Below, piece by piece: positions 1 to 8,010 of a stretch of 64,000 nt of DNA. Position 1 is the first letter of the stretch. Each line of letters begins with the position of its first letter. Source of the stretch: Paenibacillus sp. sptzw28 (GTDB lineage: Bacteria; Bacillota; Bacilli; Paenibacillales; Paenibacillaceae); contig NZ_CP080545.1 in assembly GCF_019550795.1 (NCBI RefSeq), forward strand, positions 3,940,001 to 4,004,000, given 5' to 3'. The position numbers were made by a program, and so were the translations under genes. The notes beneath the pieces were generated by a model. The model saw only the letters and a list, made by a program, of their open reading frames with translations, searched no databases and was not told the DNA's origin.

Positions 1-171
1 TATGTTGCCGCCACCCACTACAATCGCCACTTCAACGTTTAATTCCACAACTTCTTTCACTTGCTCGGCAATTGAAGCAATAACAGCTGCATCAATGCCA
101 TATCCATTATTACCCGACAACGATTCACCGCTAACTTTCAATACTATACGTTTGTACACGGGACTTTGCAA
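1..171 (-). CDS. pyrH: UMP kinase, N-terminal part (cut by window edge)
   Basis: Only the first 57 codons are present; the gene runs off the left edge. UMP kinase phosphorylates UMP to UDP with ATP in cytoplasmic pyrimidine synthesis. The translation reads LQSPVYKRIVLKVSGES and then an LNVEVAIVVGGGN stretch, the usual N-terminal nucleotide-binding start of bacterial PyrH (amino-acid kinase fold). I chose the TTG at 169-171 because a GGAGGT lies just upstream and the ATG closer to it is out of frame. It follows rpsB and tsf in the same direction, the conserved rpsB-tsf-pyrH order. Confidence 0.9.
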   Translation of the reverse strand, partial: MQSPVYKRIVLKVSGESLSGNNGYGIDAAVIASIAEQVKEVVELNVEVAIVVGGGNI

Positions 172-245
172 CGTGGTATACCTCCATCTTTGACCTTGTT
201 TTAAGGCCGTATACTATTTTTTAAATGTTCCGCATTCAAACGAAC

Positions 246-273
246 AAGGCGGGGCGGACGCCCCGCCCCGCCT
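246..273 (-). terminator. GC-rich hairpin between tsf and pyrH
   Basis: GGCGGGGC (248-255) pairs perfectly with GCCCCGCC (260-267) around a 4-nt loop. On the minus strand it is followed by TTGTTCG, a poor T tract. It could attenuate transcription from tsf into pyrH rather than terminate fully. Confidence 0.45.
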
Positions 274-285
274 AGAGAGTTCGGA

Positions 286-936
286 TTACAGTTTTGCTTG
301 CGACATTACTTCTGCAACGAAGTTGTCTTCTTTCTTCTCCATGCCTTCGCCAAGCTCATAACGAACAAAACGGCGGATCGAAATGTTTTCGCCGATCGTG
401 CTGATTTTTTCCTTCAACAGCGTAGCGATCGTTTTGTCCTGGTCTTTAATGAATGGCTGCTCCAGCAGACAGAACTCTTCGTAGTATTTACCAAGACGGC
501 CTTCCACCATTTTCTCAACGATGTTAGCAGGTTTACCTTCATTCAGCGCTTGAGCTTTCAGGATCTCGCGTTCTTTGTCCAACTCTTCCTGGGATACTTC
601 TTCGCGGCTGACGAATTTCGGGTTTGCCGCTGCAATTTGCATTGCGATATCACGGGCGAATTCGCGGAATTGATCTGTTTTGCCTACAAAGTCGGTTTCA
701 CAGTTGATTTCGACGAGAACGCCGATACGGCCGCCTGCATGAATATAGGATTCTACAACGCCTTCCGTTGCGATACGTCCTGCCTTGTTTGCCGCGGCAG
801 CAAGACCTTTCTCACGCAGCAGATCGGTTGCTTTCGCCAAATCGCCATTTGCTTCTTCCAATGCTTTCTTGCAATCGAGCATTCCTGCGCCAGTCTTTTC
901 ACGCAATTCTTTAACTGCACTTGCATTAACCGCCAT
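286..936 (-). CDS. tsf: Translation elongation factor Ts
   Basis: EF-Ts is the guanine-nucleotide exchange factor for EF-Tu. The 216-aa protein starts [20 protein letters not shown] and shows the N-terminal UBA-like region with the [18 protein letters not shown] signature, then the core with the INCETDFV motif. At 216 aa it is shorter than the roughly 290-aa forms of Bacillus and E. coli; a shortened core dimerisation domain is known in several lineages. ATG with GGAGG 8 nt upstream. It lies between rpsB and pyrH, with hairpins on both sides that could set separate mRNA levels. Confidence 0.96.
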   Translation of the reverse strand: MAVNASAVKELREKTGAGMLDCKKALEEANGDLAKATDLLREKGLAAAANKAGRIATEGVVESYIHAGGRIGVLVEINCETDFVGKTDQFREFARDIAMQIAAANPKFVSREEVSQEELDKEREILKAQALNEGKPANIVEKMVEGRLGKYYEEFCLLEQPFIKDQDKTIATLLKEKISTIGENISIRRFVRYELGEGMEKKEDNFVAEVMSQAKL

Positions 937-975
937 GATGGAGACCTCCTGGTTTTATTAAAAATTATACATTCG

Positions 976-1020
976 AAAAAAGGGCGGTGAGAGGTTTATC
1001 ACCTTCTGACCACCCTTTCT
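976..1020 (-). terminator. Hairpin with T tract between rpsB and tsf
   Basis: AAAGGG(c)GGT pairs with ACC(a)CCCTTT across the rpsB-tsf gap. On the minus strand the 3' arm runs into a T tract (CCTTTTTTCG). It reads as a terminator or attenuator lowering tsf expression relative to rpsB. Confidence 0.6.
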
Positions 1021-1040
1021 TGCTGACTTGTATAGGACGA

Positions 1041-1739
1041 CTATGCCGTCGTTTGTTCGCCTTGGTTCGCTTCCACAATAGCATCAGCCATTTTTGCAGT
1101 GAGCAATTTAACTGCGCGGATTGCGTCGTCATTACCAGGAATGACATAATCGATTTCGTCCGGATCGCAGTTCGTATCAACGATACCAACGATTGGGATA
1201 CCAAGCTTGCGTGCTTCGGCAACCGCGATGCGCTCTTTACGAGGATCGATGATGAAGAGGGCGCTTGGCAAGCCTCTCATACCTTTAATGCCGCCGAGGA
1301 ATTTCTCAAGACGATCCTTCTCTTTACGGAGAATGATGACTTCCTTCTTAGGCAGCACATTGAATGTACCGTCTTCTTCCCATTTCTCAAGCAATTTCAG
1401 ACGATCGATACGCTTTTGGATTGTTTGAAAGTTGGTAAGCGTACCTCCGAGCCAACGTTGGTTGATGTAGAAGTTGCCGCAACGCTCAGCTTCTTCTTTA
1501 ACCGAATCCTGCGCTTGTTTTTTCGTGCCGACGAAGAGCATTGTTCCGCCTTCTTCCGCTATAGAGCGAACGAAGTTGTAAGCTTCTTCGACTTTCTTGA
1601 CCGTCTTTTGCAGGTCAATGATGTAAATACCGTTCCGTTCAGTGAAGATATAACGATCCATCTTCGGGTTCCAACGACGAGTCTGATGACCGAAGTGCAC
1701 CCCAGCTTCAAGCAGCTGTTTCATGGAAATAACCGCCAT
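1041..1739 (-). CDS. rpsB: 30S ribosomal protein S2
   Basis: S2 binds the small-subunit body-head junction late in 30S assembly. The 232-aa product starts [20 protein letters not shown] and contains [26 protein letters not shown] and IVDTNCDPD, all classical S2 motifs. The open frame extends 18 codons further upstream, but the ATG at 1739 has AGGAGGTG 9-15 nt upstream and matches the normal S2 N-terminus. It is the first gene of rpsB-tsf-pyrH and has its own promoter and a structured leader. Confidence 0.97.
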   Translation of the reverse strand: MAVISMKQLLEAGVHFGHQTRRWNPKMDRYIFTERNGIYIIDLQKTVKKVEEAYNFVRSIAEEGGTMLFVGTKKQAQDSVKEEAERCGNFYINQRWLGGTLTNFQTIQKRIDRLKLLEKWEEDGTFNVLPKKEVIILRKEKDRLEKFLGGIKGMRGLPSALFIIDPRKERIAVAEARKLGIPIVGIVDTNCDPDEIDYVIPGNDDAIRAVKLLTAKMADAIVEANQGEQTTA

Positions 1740-1797
1740 CTCCACAACACCTCCTGTATAATGGTTTTTTTTGTTTTCCTCCGCCAATATCATTTTT

Positions 1798-1833
1798 CGT
1801 CAAAACTTCGACCTGGCCGAAGCACCCTTGACG
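1798..1833 (-). promoter_or_regulatory. Structured leader hairpin upstream of rpsB
   Basis: In the leader, CGTCAA pairs with TTGACG and an inner CTTCG pairs with CGAAG, giving a two-step stem between the putative transcription start and the rpsB Shine-Dalgarno. The position is that of an autoregulatory ribosomal-protein leader. That role is inferred from place and fold only; I cannot match it to a named leader family. Confidence 0.4.
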
Positions 1834-1868
1834 AAATTAATCGGCGTGTGTTTTTAACACCGTCAATT

Positions 1869-1898
1869 AATATACCACATCTGTATGGGCCCATGCAA
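1869..1898 (-). promoter_or_regulatory. Putative sigma-A promoter for rpsB-tsf-pyrH
   Basis: On the minus strand TTGCAT (1893-1898) and TATATT (1869-1874) are separated by 18 nt. This lies between the end of the motility operon and rpsB, where the ribosomal transcription unit would be expected to start. Confidence 0.5.
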
Positions 1899-1939
1899 CA
1901 GCATTTGACAGCGGTACATGGCAAGATGTGAACGTTCAT

Positions 1940-2473
1940 TTAATCCCGCTTTAATCTTGCAAGCTCTGCCTCTAGATTCTTCATTGGAAGCGGAGTGCCT
2001 GTTATTACGTTTTTCACTTGCTGCAGCGTCGGCTGCCCCACAAACAGAAAATAGCCCGCACGCACTTTGACGCCGCGCATCAGGTCTAAAAAAGATTTCT
2101 TATCACTTATGATTTCGGCAGCTTCCAATATACTCGCCGTCTTAATCAAGCTTGCATTCGGGGGGATACGGACGATTTCACTCCTGATCCGGTCAGTTAA
2201 ATCCGCAGCGTTTTCCTTGACGGCTTCCGCCGGCTTTTCCTTAACCTTCTGCCTATTATCGAATTCCTGCTGTAATTCAATCCGGATACGGTCACGTTCT
2301 TCCGTCAAACGTTGGCCGACCTCTGCCTCTGTATATGTTTTTAAAACGGCGGTTTCCTGGTCAACATTACTTGATTCTCCGACCTGCCGCTCGCCAATAA
2401 GCATAAGTTGAAGAAGAGAAGCCCCTATTATGATCCCGATACCCACTCCGAAAAGAAATGGCCTTTTATTCAT
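1940..2473 (-). CDS. Membrane-anchored YceG/MltG-like short protein
   Basis: 177 aa. An N-terminal membrane helix (about residues 5-27, FLFGVGIGIIIGASLLQLML) is followed by a charged, probably coiled-coil stretch. A C-terminal segment (about 100-170) reads like the LysM-like part of YceG/MltG: IPPNAS, then ASILEAAEIISD and a VRAGYFLF element. No transglycosylase catalytic domain follows, so it is probably a YceG-like protein of unknown role. The ATG has GGAGG upstream and overlaps the end of the swrB-like gene by 8 nt, so the two are co-translated at the end of the motility operon. Confidence 0.55.
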   Translation of the reverse strand: MNKRPFLFGVGIGIIIGASLLQLMLIGERQVGESSNVDQETAVLKTYTEAEVGQRLTEERDRIRIELQQEFDNRQKVKEKPAEAVKENAADLTDRIRSEIVRIPPNASLIKTASILEAAEIISDKKSFLDLMRGVKVRAGYFLFVGQPTLQQVKNVITGTPLPMKNLEAELARLKRD

Positions 2474-3050
2474 GACGCACCGCTTCCTCCTGCTTGGATA
2501 ACTGGAGAATAAGCAGCACTTCTCCCTTATTCATATTCAGTTTCCTGGCGATAGCCTCCACAGACTTACCATTATCGTGAAACGCGAACAGCTCTGCGTA
2601 ACGGCGGCGAATCGTCGGAGAAGTATCGGAGGGCAGTTCCTCTCTCTCCATAGACAACTGATCCGAAGGGTCTTGTATTGAGTCAGTGTTTTGAGATTCA
2701 GCTAAATGTTGATTAAGATTATACGTCACAGAAGCTGCTGCAGGAACATACTGACTCGCGCCTTGCAATCGTTCGGCAAGTGAGGCCTCCAGCTTTGCGC
2801 ATTGCTTCTCCAGCTCGGCTATCCGCCTTTCGCGCTCTAATGCCTGCTCGCTGGCTTCCTGCTGTGCTTTCGTAACAAGCCGGGCGAGCTCCCGATTGTC
2901 CGCCTCCATATTTTCCATAAACTGCTCAAGAGCCGTTTCCATATTTCGAACCGTTTGAGACTGGTCGGTGTTCACATTTTTACGCGGCAGCAGTACGGAC
3001 CCAATCACTGCGAGCGCCCCCAGTAAAACGATGATTTGCCATGGTTCCAT
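2466..3050 (-). CDS. SwrB-like (DUF6115-type) swarming-motility protein
   Basis: 194 aa. One N-terminal membrane helix (residues about 4-21), a long glutamate/alanine-rich coiled coil (about 40-100), a polar linker, and a C-terminal helix-turn-helix-like end with GKSVEAIARKLNMNKGEV. This layout and the place just after sigD, at the end of the fla/che operon, match B. subtilis SwrB, which helps activate flagellar basal-body assembly. Sequence identity is not strong by eye, so the orthology is inferred from architecture and synteny. I used the ATG at 3050 with GCAGGTGA upstream rather than an in-frame TTG 5 codons earlier. Confidence 0.6.
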   Translation of the reverse strand: MEPWQIIVLLGALAVIGSVLLPRKNVNTDQSQTVRNMETALEQFMENMEADNRELARLVTKAQQEASEQALERERRIAELEKQCAKLEASLAERLQGASQYVPAAASVTYNLNQHLAESQNTDSIQDPSDQLSMEREELPSDTSPTIRRRYAELFAFHDNGKSVEAIARKLNMNKGEVLLILQLSKQEEAVRHE

Positions 3051-3082
3051 ATTATTCACCTGCAATTCGCGATTAGATGCGG

Positions 3083-3421
3083 CTAAAACGAAATATCGAT
3101 GTGCTGCCCTTTGTAGGGATGCTTCTTCACGGCGGGAACTGTCGGTTCCCCACTGCTGTCATCAGATTCCCCGGTCGCTTCTCCACGTTTTCCGCGTTTA
3201 AAGCTCGAACCGGATTCGCGACGCTGTCTCTCCTTGATTTTCGGCTTGCCGCTTTGTTCGACGGCACTGTTCTTTACTCGCAGCTGCTCCGTTTGTCTGG
3301 CCGTATCGGCTTCCAATTTGGTTTGGTCGACGATCGGCTTCTGCAGTACTTGATTTTGCATAGTGCTCTTTTCTTGTGTCCGGGGAATGGACATTTGCAA
3401 GTCGATCGACCTGTATGGCAT
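3083..3421 (-). CDS. Small hydrophilic protein of the motility operon, unknown function
   Basis: 112 aa, no membrane segment, rich in Lys, Arg, Glu, Ser and Gln, likely largely disordered. The C-terminus, HPYKGQHIDISF, is the most family-like part. ATG with GGAGG 8 nt upstream. It lies between the fapA-like gene and the swrB-like gene in the operon tail. I do not recognise a function; the position suggests an accessory role in motility. Confidence 0.6.
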   Translation of the reverse strand: MPYRSIDLQMSIPRTQEKSTMQNQVLQKPIVDQTKLEADTARQTEQLRVKNSAVEQSGKPKIKERQRRESGSSFKRGKRGEATGESDDSSGEPTVPAVKKHPYKGQHIDISF

Positions 3422-3471
3422 TCGAATCGCCTCCGACTCTTCGACTGGTTATCTAAATAAGGTTCGACCGG

Positions 3472-4878
3472 TTAACTGTTATGAAACATGACAATATCGC
3501 CTTCGGAATATCGGAAAGATACGCGCTGCGACGCATCCTTCACAAATCTGGTATACCTTCCAACTACGATTTTCGTCCCGCCATAGATTGTATTTATAGC
3601 TTGCACTTTAGCCGTTTCCGTATTTTCAAGCGATTTTTCCATCTCAAGAATACTCTCCCGCAATGCAGAAATTTCTTCAACCGCCTGCCGCTTAGTTGCG
3701 TTAAGCTTAATGCGCATCGCCATTTTATCCGGAGGAAGGTTGCCGCTTGCCGCAAGCTGGTCGAGAAGACTTAACGCTTTATCCGATTTATCCACGTTTT
3801 CGGTCAGCTGCTTTAACTTTTGGCGCATTTCGAGCAGGGCGGAACGCAGCTCTGGACGAACGCCGACTTCTACGACTGTTGCGGTAGACATTGTGTTTCC
3901 GATCGTTCTAGCTACAACCTGTTCGCCGGCCTGAATTGTGCCGCCGACGATTAGTCCTTTTGCGCCGCTGCACAGCACATTTCGTCCCGCTCTTACATGT
4001 GAATGCATAATGCTTTGCGTTACCAGCACATCTTCCGATGCGGTTACGTTTCCGTCTTGAATGAATGAACTCTTTACGTTTTTCCCGGCGCGTACATAGC
4101 CCTTGTTGCTGGCAAGTATACCGCCGGTAATTTCTATCGAGCCTTCGGACTCCAATTCAGCGCCTTCTACTCCCCCAATGATGCGGATATCGCCGGAAGC
4201 CTTGATTCGAAAGCCCGTCAATACGTTGCCTCGAACGACAACCGTTCCGACGAAGTCTATATTGCCGACCTTATAATCTACATCTCCGTTTACTTCATAA
4301 ACGGGAAAAACATTGATCTTGCTTTTATCCGTCAATGTGATGAGGCCGTCAATTGCAGCATACAACGCCGTTTGTTCGGGGTTCATGACAACGTTTTTGC
4401 CGAGCTTGAAGTACGCCTCTTTCCCGTTTCGGCACGGAAGCGCTTCTCCGGTAACCGTCTTGCCTGTAGTACCCTCGGTAGCGGCAATTCTCTCCGCTAT
4501 CAGCTGTCCGCGTTTAACATTTTTCAACCGGGTTACATCTTTATAATCGACCTTGCCATCCTCAAGCTCCACCGGCCTATGCTGCTGATCGCTCATATCA
4601 TGTGAGTAGCGGATAAATCCGTCTTCCCCGTTTACCGCCGGCGTTCCTTGTGCGATTATAGTTTTGCTGTAGAGGAAACTGAATGGATCATTAGCGATTT
4701 TATTAATAACATTCGAATCGATACCAAAAAGCACACCGTTGCTTCTCACAAAATCCTCAAGCTGCTTTGAAGTGCAGGCAAATTCTTCGTTTGCCGCGTT
4801 GAATTGCAGTGAGGCGGTAAGCTTGTCCTGAGACAACTGGACGATCAAGAAAGATTCGAGTGTATCGGATGTCGACAC
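3472..4878 (-). CDS. FapA-type DUF342 protein
   Basis: 468 aa. The N-terminal half carries the DUF342 signature region (about 110-200: GEDGFIRY, then AATEGTTGKTVTGEALP). The middle is a run of short glycine-turn beta repeats (VGNIDFVGTVVVRGNV, SGDIRIIGGVEGAEL, GRNVLCSGAKG), typical of a FapA beta-helix. A coiled coil follows (about 350-440). FapA proteins are often found in motility operons; their role is unclear. The frame opens with ATG at 4896, but GTG at 4878 has GGGGGG 7 nt upstream and is preferred. It follows sigD directly. Confidence 0.7.
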   Translation of the reverse strand: MSTSDTLESFLIVQLSQDKLTASLQFNAANEEFACTSKQLEDFVRSNGVLFGIDSNVINKIANDPFSFLYSKTIIAQGTPAVNGEDGFIRYSHDMSDQQHRPVELEDGKVDYKDVTRLKNVKRGQLIAERIAATEGTTGKTVTGEALPCRNGKEAYFKLGKNVVMNPEQTALYAAIDGLITLTDKSKINVFPVYEVNGDVDYKVGNIDFVGTVVVRGNVLTGFRIKASGDIRIIGGVEGAELESEGSIEITGGILASNKGYVRAGKNVKSSFIQDGNVTASEDVLVTQSIMHSHVRAGRNVLCSGAKGLIVGGTIQAGEQVVARTIGNTMSTATVVEVGVRPELRSALLEMRQKLKQLTENVDKSDKALSLLDQLAASGNLPPDKMAMRIKLNATKRQAVEEISALRESILEMEKSLENTETAKVQAINTIYGGTKIVVGRYTRFVKDASQRVSFRYSEGDIVMFHNS

Positions 4879-4899
4879 CGCATATCCCCCCATCAAATG

Positions 4900-5688
4900 T
4901 TAATGCTGCATCAATTGTTCCCTTTGTTTGTCTAGAGCCCCCCGCAACCTTAAAATCGCTTTGGAATGAAGCTGTGATATACGTGACGGCGACAATGACA
5001 TCACTTCCGCAATTTCACTAAGAGACAGCTCTTCATAATAAAACAATGAAATAACCGTTCTCTCTTTTGCCGTTAACCGGTCAATCCCTCGAACAAGCGA
5101 TTCCTTCAGAAAAAATTCGTGAACCTTGTAATCCGGGTTCTTCGCTTTCTCATCAACCAGCAGCGATAGGCGCGTTTCCGATTCTTCCTCGCGAATCGGA
5201 TCTTCAAGCGAGCATACGGTGGTAACCGCAATTTCCTGGAGCATTTGTCCGAACTCTTTCTCGCTCACATTCAGATACCGGCTTATTTCGGAATCCGTTA
5301 CCGAGCGCAGCACCTGCTGCTCCAAATGCTGGTACGCTTCTTCAACCTTCTTCGCCTTCTCGCGGACGGAACGCGGTACCCAGTCGCCTTGTCGCAATCC
5401 GTCAATAATCGCACCGCGTATTCTCCATGAAGCATAAGTTTCGAACTGGAGACCTCGTCTGTAATCGAACTTCTCTATCGCATCGATTAACCCCATCACG
5501 CCATTGCTTGCAAGATCGTCTTTTGACACATTTTTCGGTAAGCCGATTGCCATTCGGTTACTGACATAATCGACCAGTGTCAAGTAGTGTTCGATCAACA
5601 GTTTCTTTGCTTCAATGTCCCCGTATTCTTTCCACCTTTGCCAAGTGGCGAGGTTTGCCAAATGGTGTGCTTTCGGCTCGATCATCAT
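4900..5688 (-). CDS. sigD: RNA polymerase sigma-28 factor (FliA/SigD)
   Basis: 262 aa. Sigma-70 regions 2, 3 and 4 are visible. Region 2 holds FDYRRGLQFETYASWRIRGA and IDGLRQGDWVPRSVREKA; region 4 holds LTAKERTVISLFYYEELSLSEIAEVM with an SPSRISQLHSKA recognition helix. This is the FliA/WhiG/SigD group that transcribes late flagellar, chemotaxis and autolysin genes. ATG at 5688 with AGGAGGG upstream; a GTG two codons earlier is less likely. It sits near the end of the fla/che operon, as in B. subtilis. Confidence 0.95.
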   Translation of the reverse strand: MMIEPKAHHLANLATWQRWKEYGDIEAKKLLIEHYLTLVDYVSNRMAIGLPKNVSKDDLASNGVMGLIDAIEKFDYRRGLQFETYASWRIRGAIIDGLRQGDWVPRSVREKAKKVEEAYQHLEQQVLRSVTDSEISRYLNVSEKEFGQMLQEIAVTTVCSLEDPIREEESETRLSLLVDEKAKNPDYKVHEFFLKESLVRGIDRLTAKERTVISLFYYEELSLSEIAEVMSLSPSRISQLHSKAILRLRGALDKQREQLMQH

Positions 5689-5690
5689 CT

Positions 5691-6116
5691 TCACCCTCCT
5701 GTCAGGTGACGAATTGCTTTGGCCAATTCTTCCGGCTCTTTATTTTGTGTCGAAACGAGCTTTGGCGGTGACAGGGGTTGAAAAGTCGTTAGTTCCCCAT
5801 GCTCCGGTATTCCATTCCCATCCATCTGCTTTTTTAACATTTCATTGAGCTGTTGGCTTTCGTCGGGTGTCGATAAATCCACCGTACTGCCTCTTGTACC
5901 ATCGGTCAGTAAGGATTCAACAGGCGCGATGGCGCTAGGCTGCGAAATAATGGCAAGTAATGCGCGAAACAGATACGCCAGTGCAAAAAAGGCAATGAAG
6001 GCGTAAATACACCTTAATGATGTAATTTGGAACCCATTGCTGCCAAGCGAAAAAAGTAACGTTAGCAGAACTCCGCATAGACCCAGCGTAATGTTCCAGC
6101 GCCATGTTCCAATCAT
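5691..6116 (-). CDS. Two-helix membrane protein between cheD and sigD, unknown
   Basis: 141 aa. Two membrane helices (about residues 8-26 and 33-57) are followed by a polar cytoplasmic tail with a Pro-rich stretch and ending EPEELAKAIRHLTGG. Start ATG has AAAGGAG 7 nt upstream. It overlaps the start region of sigD by a few bases and follows cheD by 1 nt, so it is tightly co-translated. I do not recognise a family. A role in motility or in tuning sigma-D is possible from position only. Confidence 0.55.
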   Translation of the reverse strand: MIGTWRWNITLGLCGVLLTLLFSLGSNGFQITSLRCIYAFIAFFALAYLFRALLAIISQPSAIAPVESLLTDGTRGSTVDLSTPDESQQLNEMLKKQMDGNGIPEHGELTTFQPLSPPKLVSTQNKEPEELAKAIRHLTGG

Positions 6117-6117
6117 T

Positions 6118-6612
6118 TTAAATCTCCTTTATTCCAAACTGAACGCTTCTTATAAACAAAATGCCGCTCATGCTGTCAATCTCGATTGTCCGTCCAAAGT
6201 TGCCACCGGTGTCTTCCGCATGGATCGGAATAGCGAACTTGGACAATATTGCTTTACAGGACTCTACATTTCTGGGCCCGATACGCATCGCATCGCTTTG
6301 GGAAGTAAAGGAGAACATTTGCGCGCCGCCTGCCATTTTGGCGATCAACCGCGCCGTAACTGCACCGGCCTGCTTCATACGTTCAATAAGCTCGGGAATG
6401 GCGGTGTCCGCATATTTGGCGACATTAATGGGCGTCTCTCTTGCTATTTCCGATGTTGGAAGCATCACGTGCGCCATGCCGGCAACTTTGCTCCGATCAT
6501 CGAAGAGCGTAAGTCCGACGCAGGAACCAAGCCCCATGGTCCTGAGCATAGTCCCGTCGTTTGCAATATTCAGATCCGCCATCCCCACTTTAACGATGTT
6601 TTGCTGTATCAT
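6118..6612 (-). CDS. cheD: Chemoreceptor glutamine deamidase CheD
   Basis: 164 aa. CheD deamidates glutamines of methyl-accepting chemotaxis proteins and partners with CheC in adaptation. The catalytic Cys is in TMGLGSCVGLTLFD, the His in GMAHVMLP, and the C-terminal part has AKMAGGAQMF and GRTIEIDSMSG, all typical. The ATG overlaps the cheC stop (ATGA), so cheC and cheD are translationally coupled, which fits their known CheC-CheD complex. Confidence 0.94.
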   Translation of the reverse strand: MIQQNIVKVGMADLNIANDGTMLRTMGLGSCVGLTLFDDRSKVAGMAHVMLPTSEIARETPINVAKYADTAIPELIERMKQAGAVTARLIAKMAGGAQMFSFTSQSDAMRIGPRNVESCKAILSKFAIPIHAEDTGGNFGRTIEIDSMSGILFIRSVQFGIKEI

Positions 6613-7229
6613 TCGTATGGCACTCCCAAAGCGCTAAAAATTTTGTTGAATGATTCCGGATCCGGAATGAGGAAAAAATACCCTTCCAGCTCCTCTTGGC
6701 CTTCCAGAAACTTCGTATCGATCAGCAACGCCGAGTCTCCCATTTCACCATACTGCACAAGGCCGTAGCTTAAGATGGCGCCTGCCATATCGATTGCAAT
6801 CGCGGGAACGGTCGGCGACATTGACAGCTTAGTAAAATCCGCAAGCGAAGATAAATACGATCCGGCCAAAATATTACCGATTTCAGACAGAGCCGATAAT
6901 TCCATCTCCGAGTATCCTGTCTGGTCCACCGAATCGATTGAAAGCAGATTTCTAAGTAATTTCTTCGCTGAATTCTCTTCAATCAAGAAAAACATATTCC
7001 CCGGCGCATCGCCTTCTACGCGGAGAAAAACAGCGATCACGACTTGTTCGAAGCCGCCTACACGGTCAGCGATCTGCTCGAAAGGTATAAAGCTGACGGT
7101 GGGCACATTCATATCGACAGGCTTGTCCAGAAGTCTGGATAACGCAGTAGCCGCATTGCCTGCGCCAATATTCCCGACTTCCTTCAATACATCCAGTTTA
7201 AAAGCCTCCAGCTTGGCAAATGGGTTCAC
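6609..7229 (-). CDS. cheC: CheY-P phosphatase CheC
   Basis: 206 aa. CheC dephosphorylates CheY-P and binds CheD. Both active-site repeats are visible: LKEVGNIGAGNAATALS near the start and MELSALSEIGNILAGSYLSSL about 100 residues on, each with the E-x3-N pattern. The open frame starts 5 codons earlier at a TTG, but GTG at 7229 is 9 nt from GAGG and gives the normal N-terminus. It overlaps cheD and follows cheW closely. Confidence 0.94.
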   Translation of the reverse strand: MNPFAKLEAFKLDVLKEVGNIGAGNAATALSRLLDKPVDMNVPTVSFIPFEQIADRVGGFEQVVIAVFLRVEGDAPGNMFFLIEENSAKKLLRNLLSIDSVDQTGYSEMELSALSEIGNILAGSYLSSLADFTKLSMSPTVPAIAIDMAGAILSYGLVQYGEMGDSALLIDTKFLEGQEELEGYFFLIPDPESFNKIFSALGVPYE

Positions 7230-7233
7230 GTCA

Positions 7234-7695
7234 TTATTCCTCAAGCTGCTCTAGCTGAATAATTTCGCTTCTCTTGAGCACTTCCGGCAGGTTTAGCATA
7301 ATAAGCAAGCGATTTCCGCCCAGTTTTGCCACACCGCGCAAATACTTGGCTTGTATACCGCCAACCACTTCCGGCGGATTATCAATGCTGTCGCTATCAA
7401 TATCGATTACATCGTTTGCGGCATCCACGATAAAACCAACCTCAAGATCATTAACTGCAACTATGATGATCCGTGAGTTTTCAGTTGGCTCAGTCTCACT
7501 TAAGCCGAACCGGCCCCGCAGATCAATGACCGGAAGCACAACGCTGCGCAAATTAATGACACCTTTAACGAAAGCAGGTGTTTTCGGAACCCGCGTAATC
7601 GGTATCATCCGCTCGATTGTCCGAACTTTCTCCACTTCTATCCCATATTCCTCATCTGCCAGACCAAAGACGATAACCTTGATTTCTTCACCCAT
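7234..7695 (-). CDS. cheW: Chemotaxis coupling protein CheW
   Basis: 153 aa. CheW links CheA to receptors. The fold is seen in IKVIVFGLADEEYGIEVEKV, ITRVPKTPAFVKGVINLRS, VVLPVIDLRGRFGL and VGFIVDAANDVI. ATG with GAGGAGGG 5 nt upstream. The hairpin array 1 lies between the cheA stop and this Shine-Dalgarno, so cheW is the first gene after the array. Confidence 0.96.
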   Translation of the reverse strand: MGEEIKVIVFGLADEEYGIEVEKVRTIERMIPITRVPKTPAFVKGVINLRSVVLPVIDLRGRFGLSETEPTENSRIIIVAVNDLEVGFIVDAANDVIDIDSDSIDNPPEVVGGIQAKYLRGVAKLGGNRLLIMLNLPEVLKRSEIIQLEQLEE

Positions 7696-7708
7696 AGTAG
7701 CCCTCCTC

Positions 7709-8005
7709 AGAGTTTTCTGTGTTACATCCCCGAACTGCTTCCTGCAGCAGAAAACTCACATCGGAAGCATAAGCAGAGTTTTCTGTGTTACATCCCCGAA
7801 CTGCTTCCTGCAGCAGAAAACTCACATCGGAAGCATAAGCAGAGTTTTCTGTGTTACATCCCCGAACTGCTTCTTGCAGCAGAAAACTCACATCGGAAGC
7901 ATAAGCAGAGTTTTCTGTGTTACATCCTCGAACTGCTTCTTGCAGCAGAAAACTCACATCGGAAGCATAAGCAGAGTTTTCTGTGTTACATCCCCGAACT
8001 GCTTA
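7709..8005 (-). repeat. Hairpin array 1 (cheA-cheW): 4 full units of 66 bp plus a partial
   Basis: Units begin at 7709, 7775, 7841, 7907 and 7973 (the last is half a unit). Each has GAGTTTTCTG and, about 30 nt later, its complement CAGAAAACTC, followed by the tail CATCGGAAGCATA. Copies differ at only one or two positions. The 3' arm on the transcript ends one base from the GAGGAGG of cheW. As 66 is divisible by 3, an open frame of 22-aa repeats runs through it by accident. Confidence 0.9.
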
Positions 8006-8010
8006 ATAGA

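Noticed and set aside
987..1931. Large plus-strand ORFs antisense to rpsB and others
   Set aside because: Shadow frames with no family motifs; the opposite strand carries clear conserved genes.
7688..7957. 89-aa ORF of 22-aa repeats before cheW
   Set aside because: Arises from a 66-bp nucleotide repeat; no ribosome site, GTG start in the repeat, and sister arrays have periods that break any frame.
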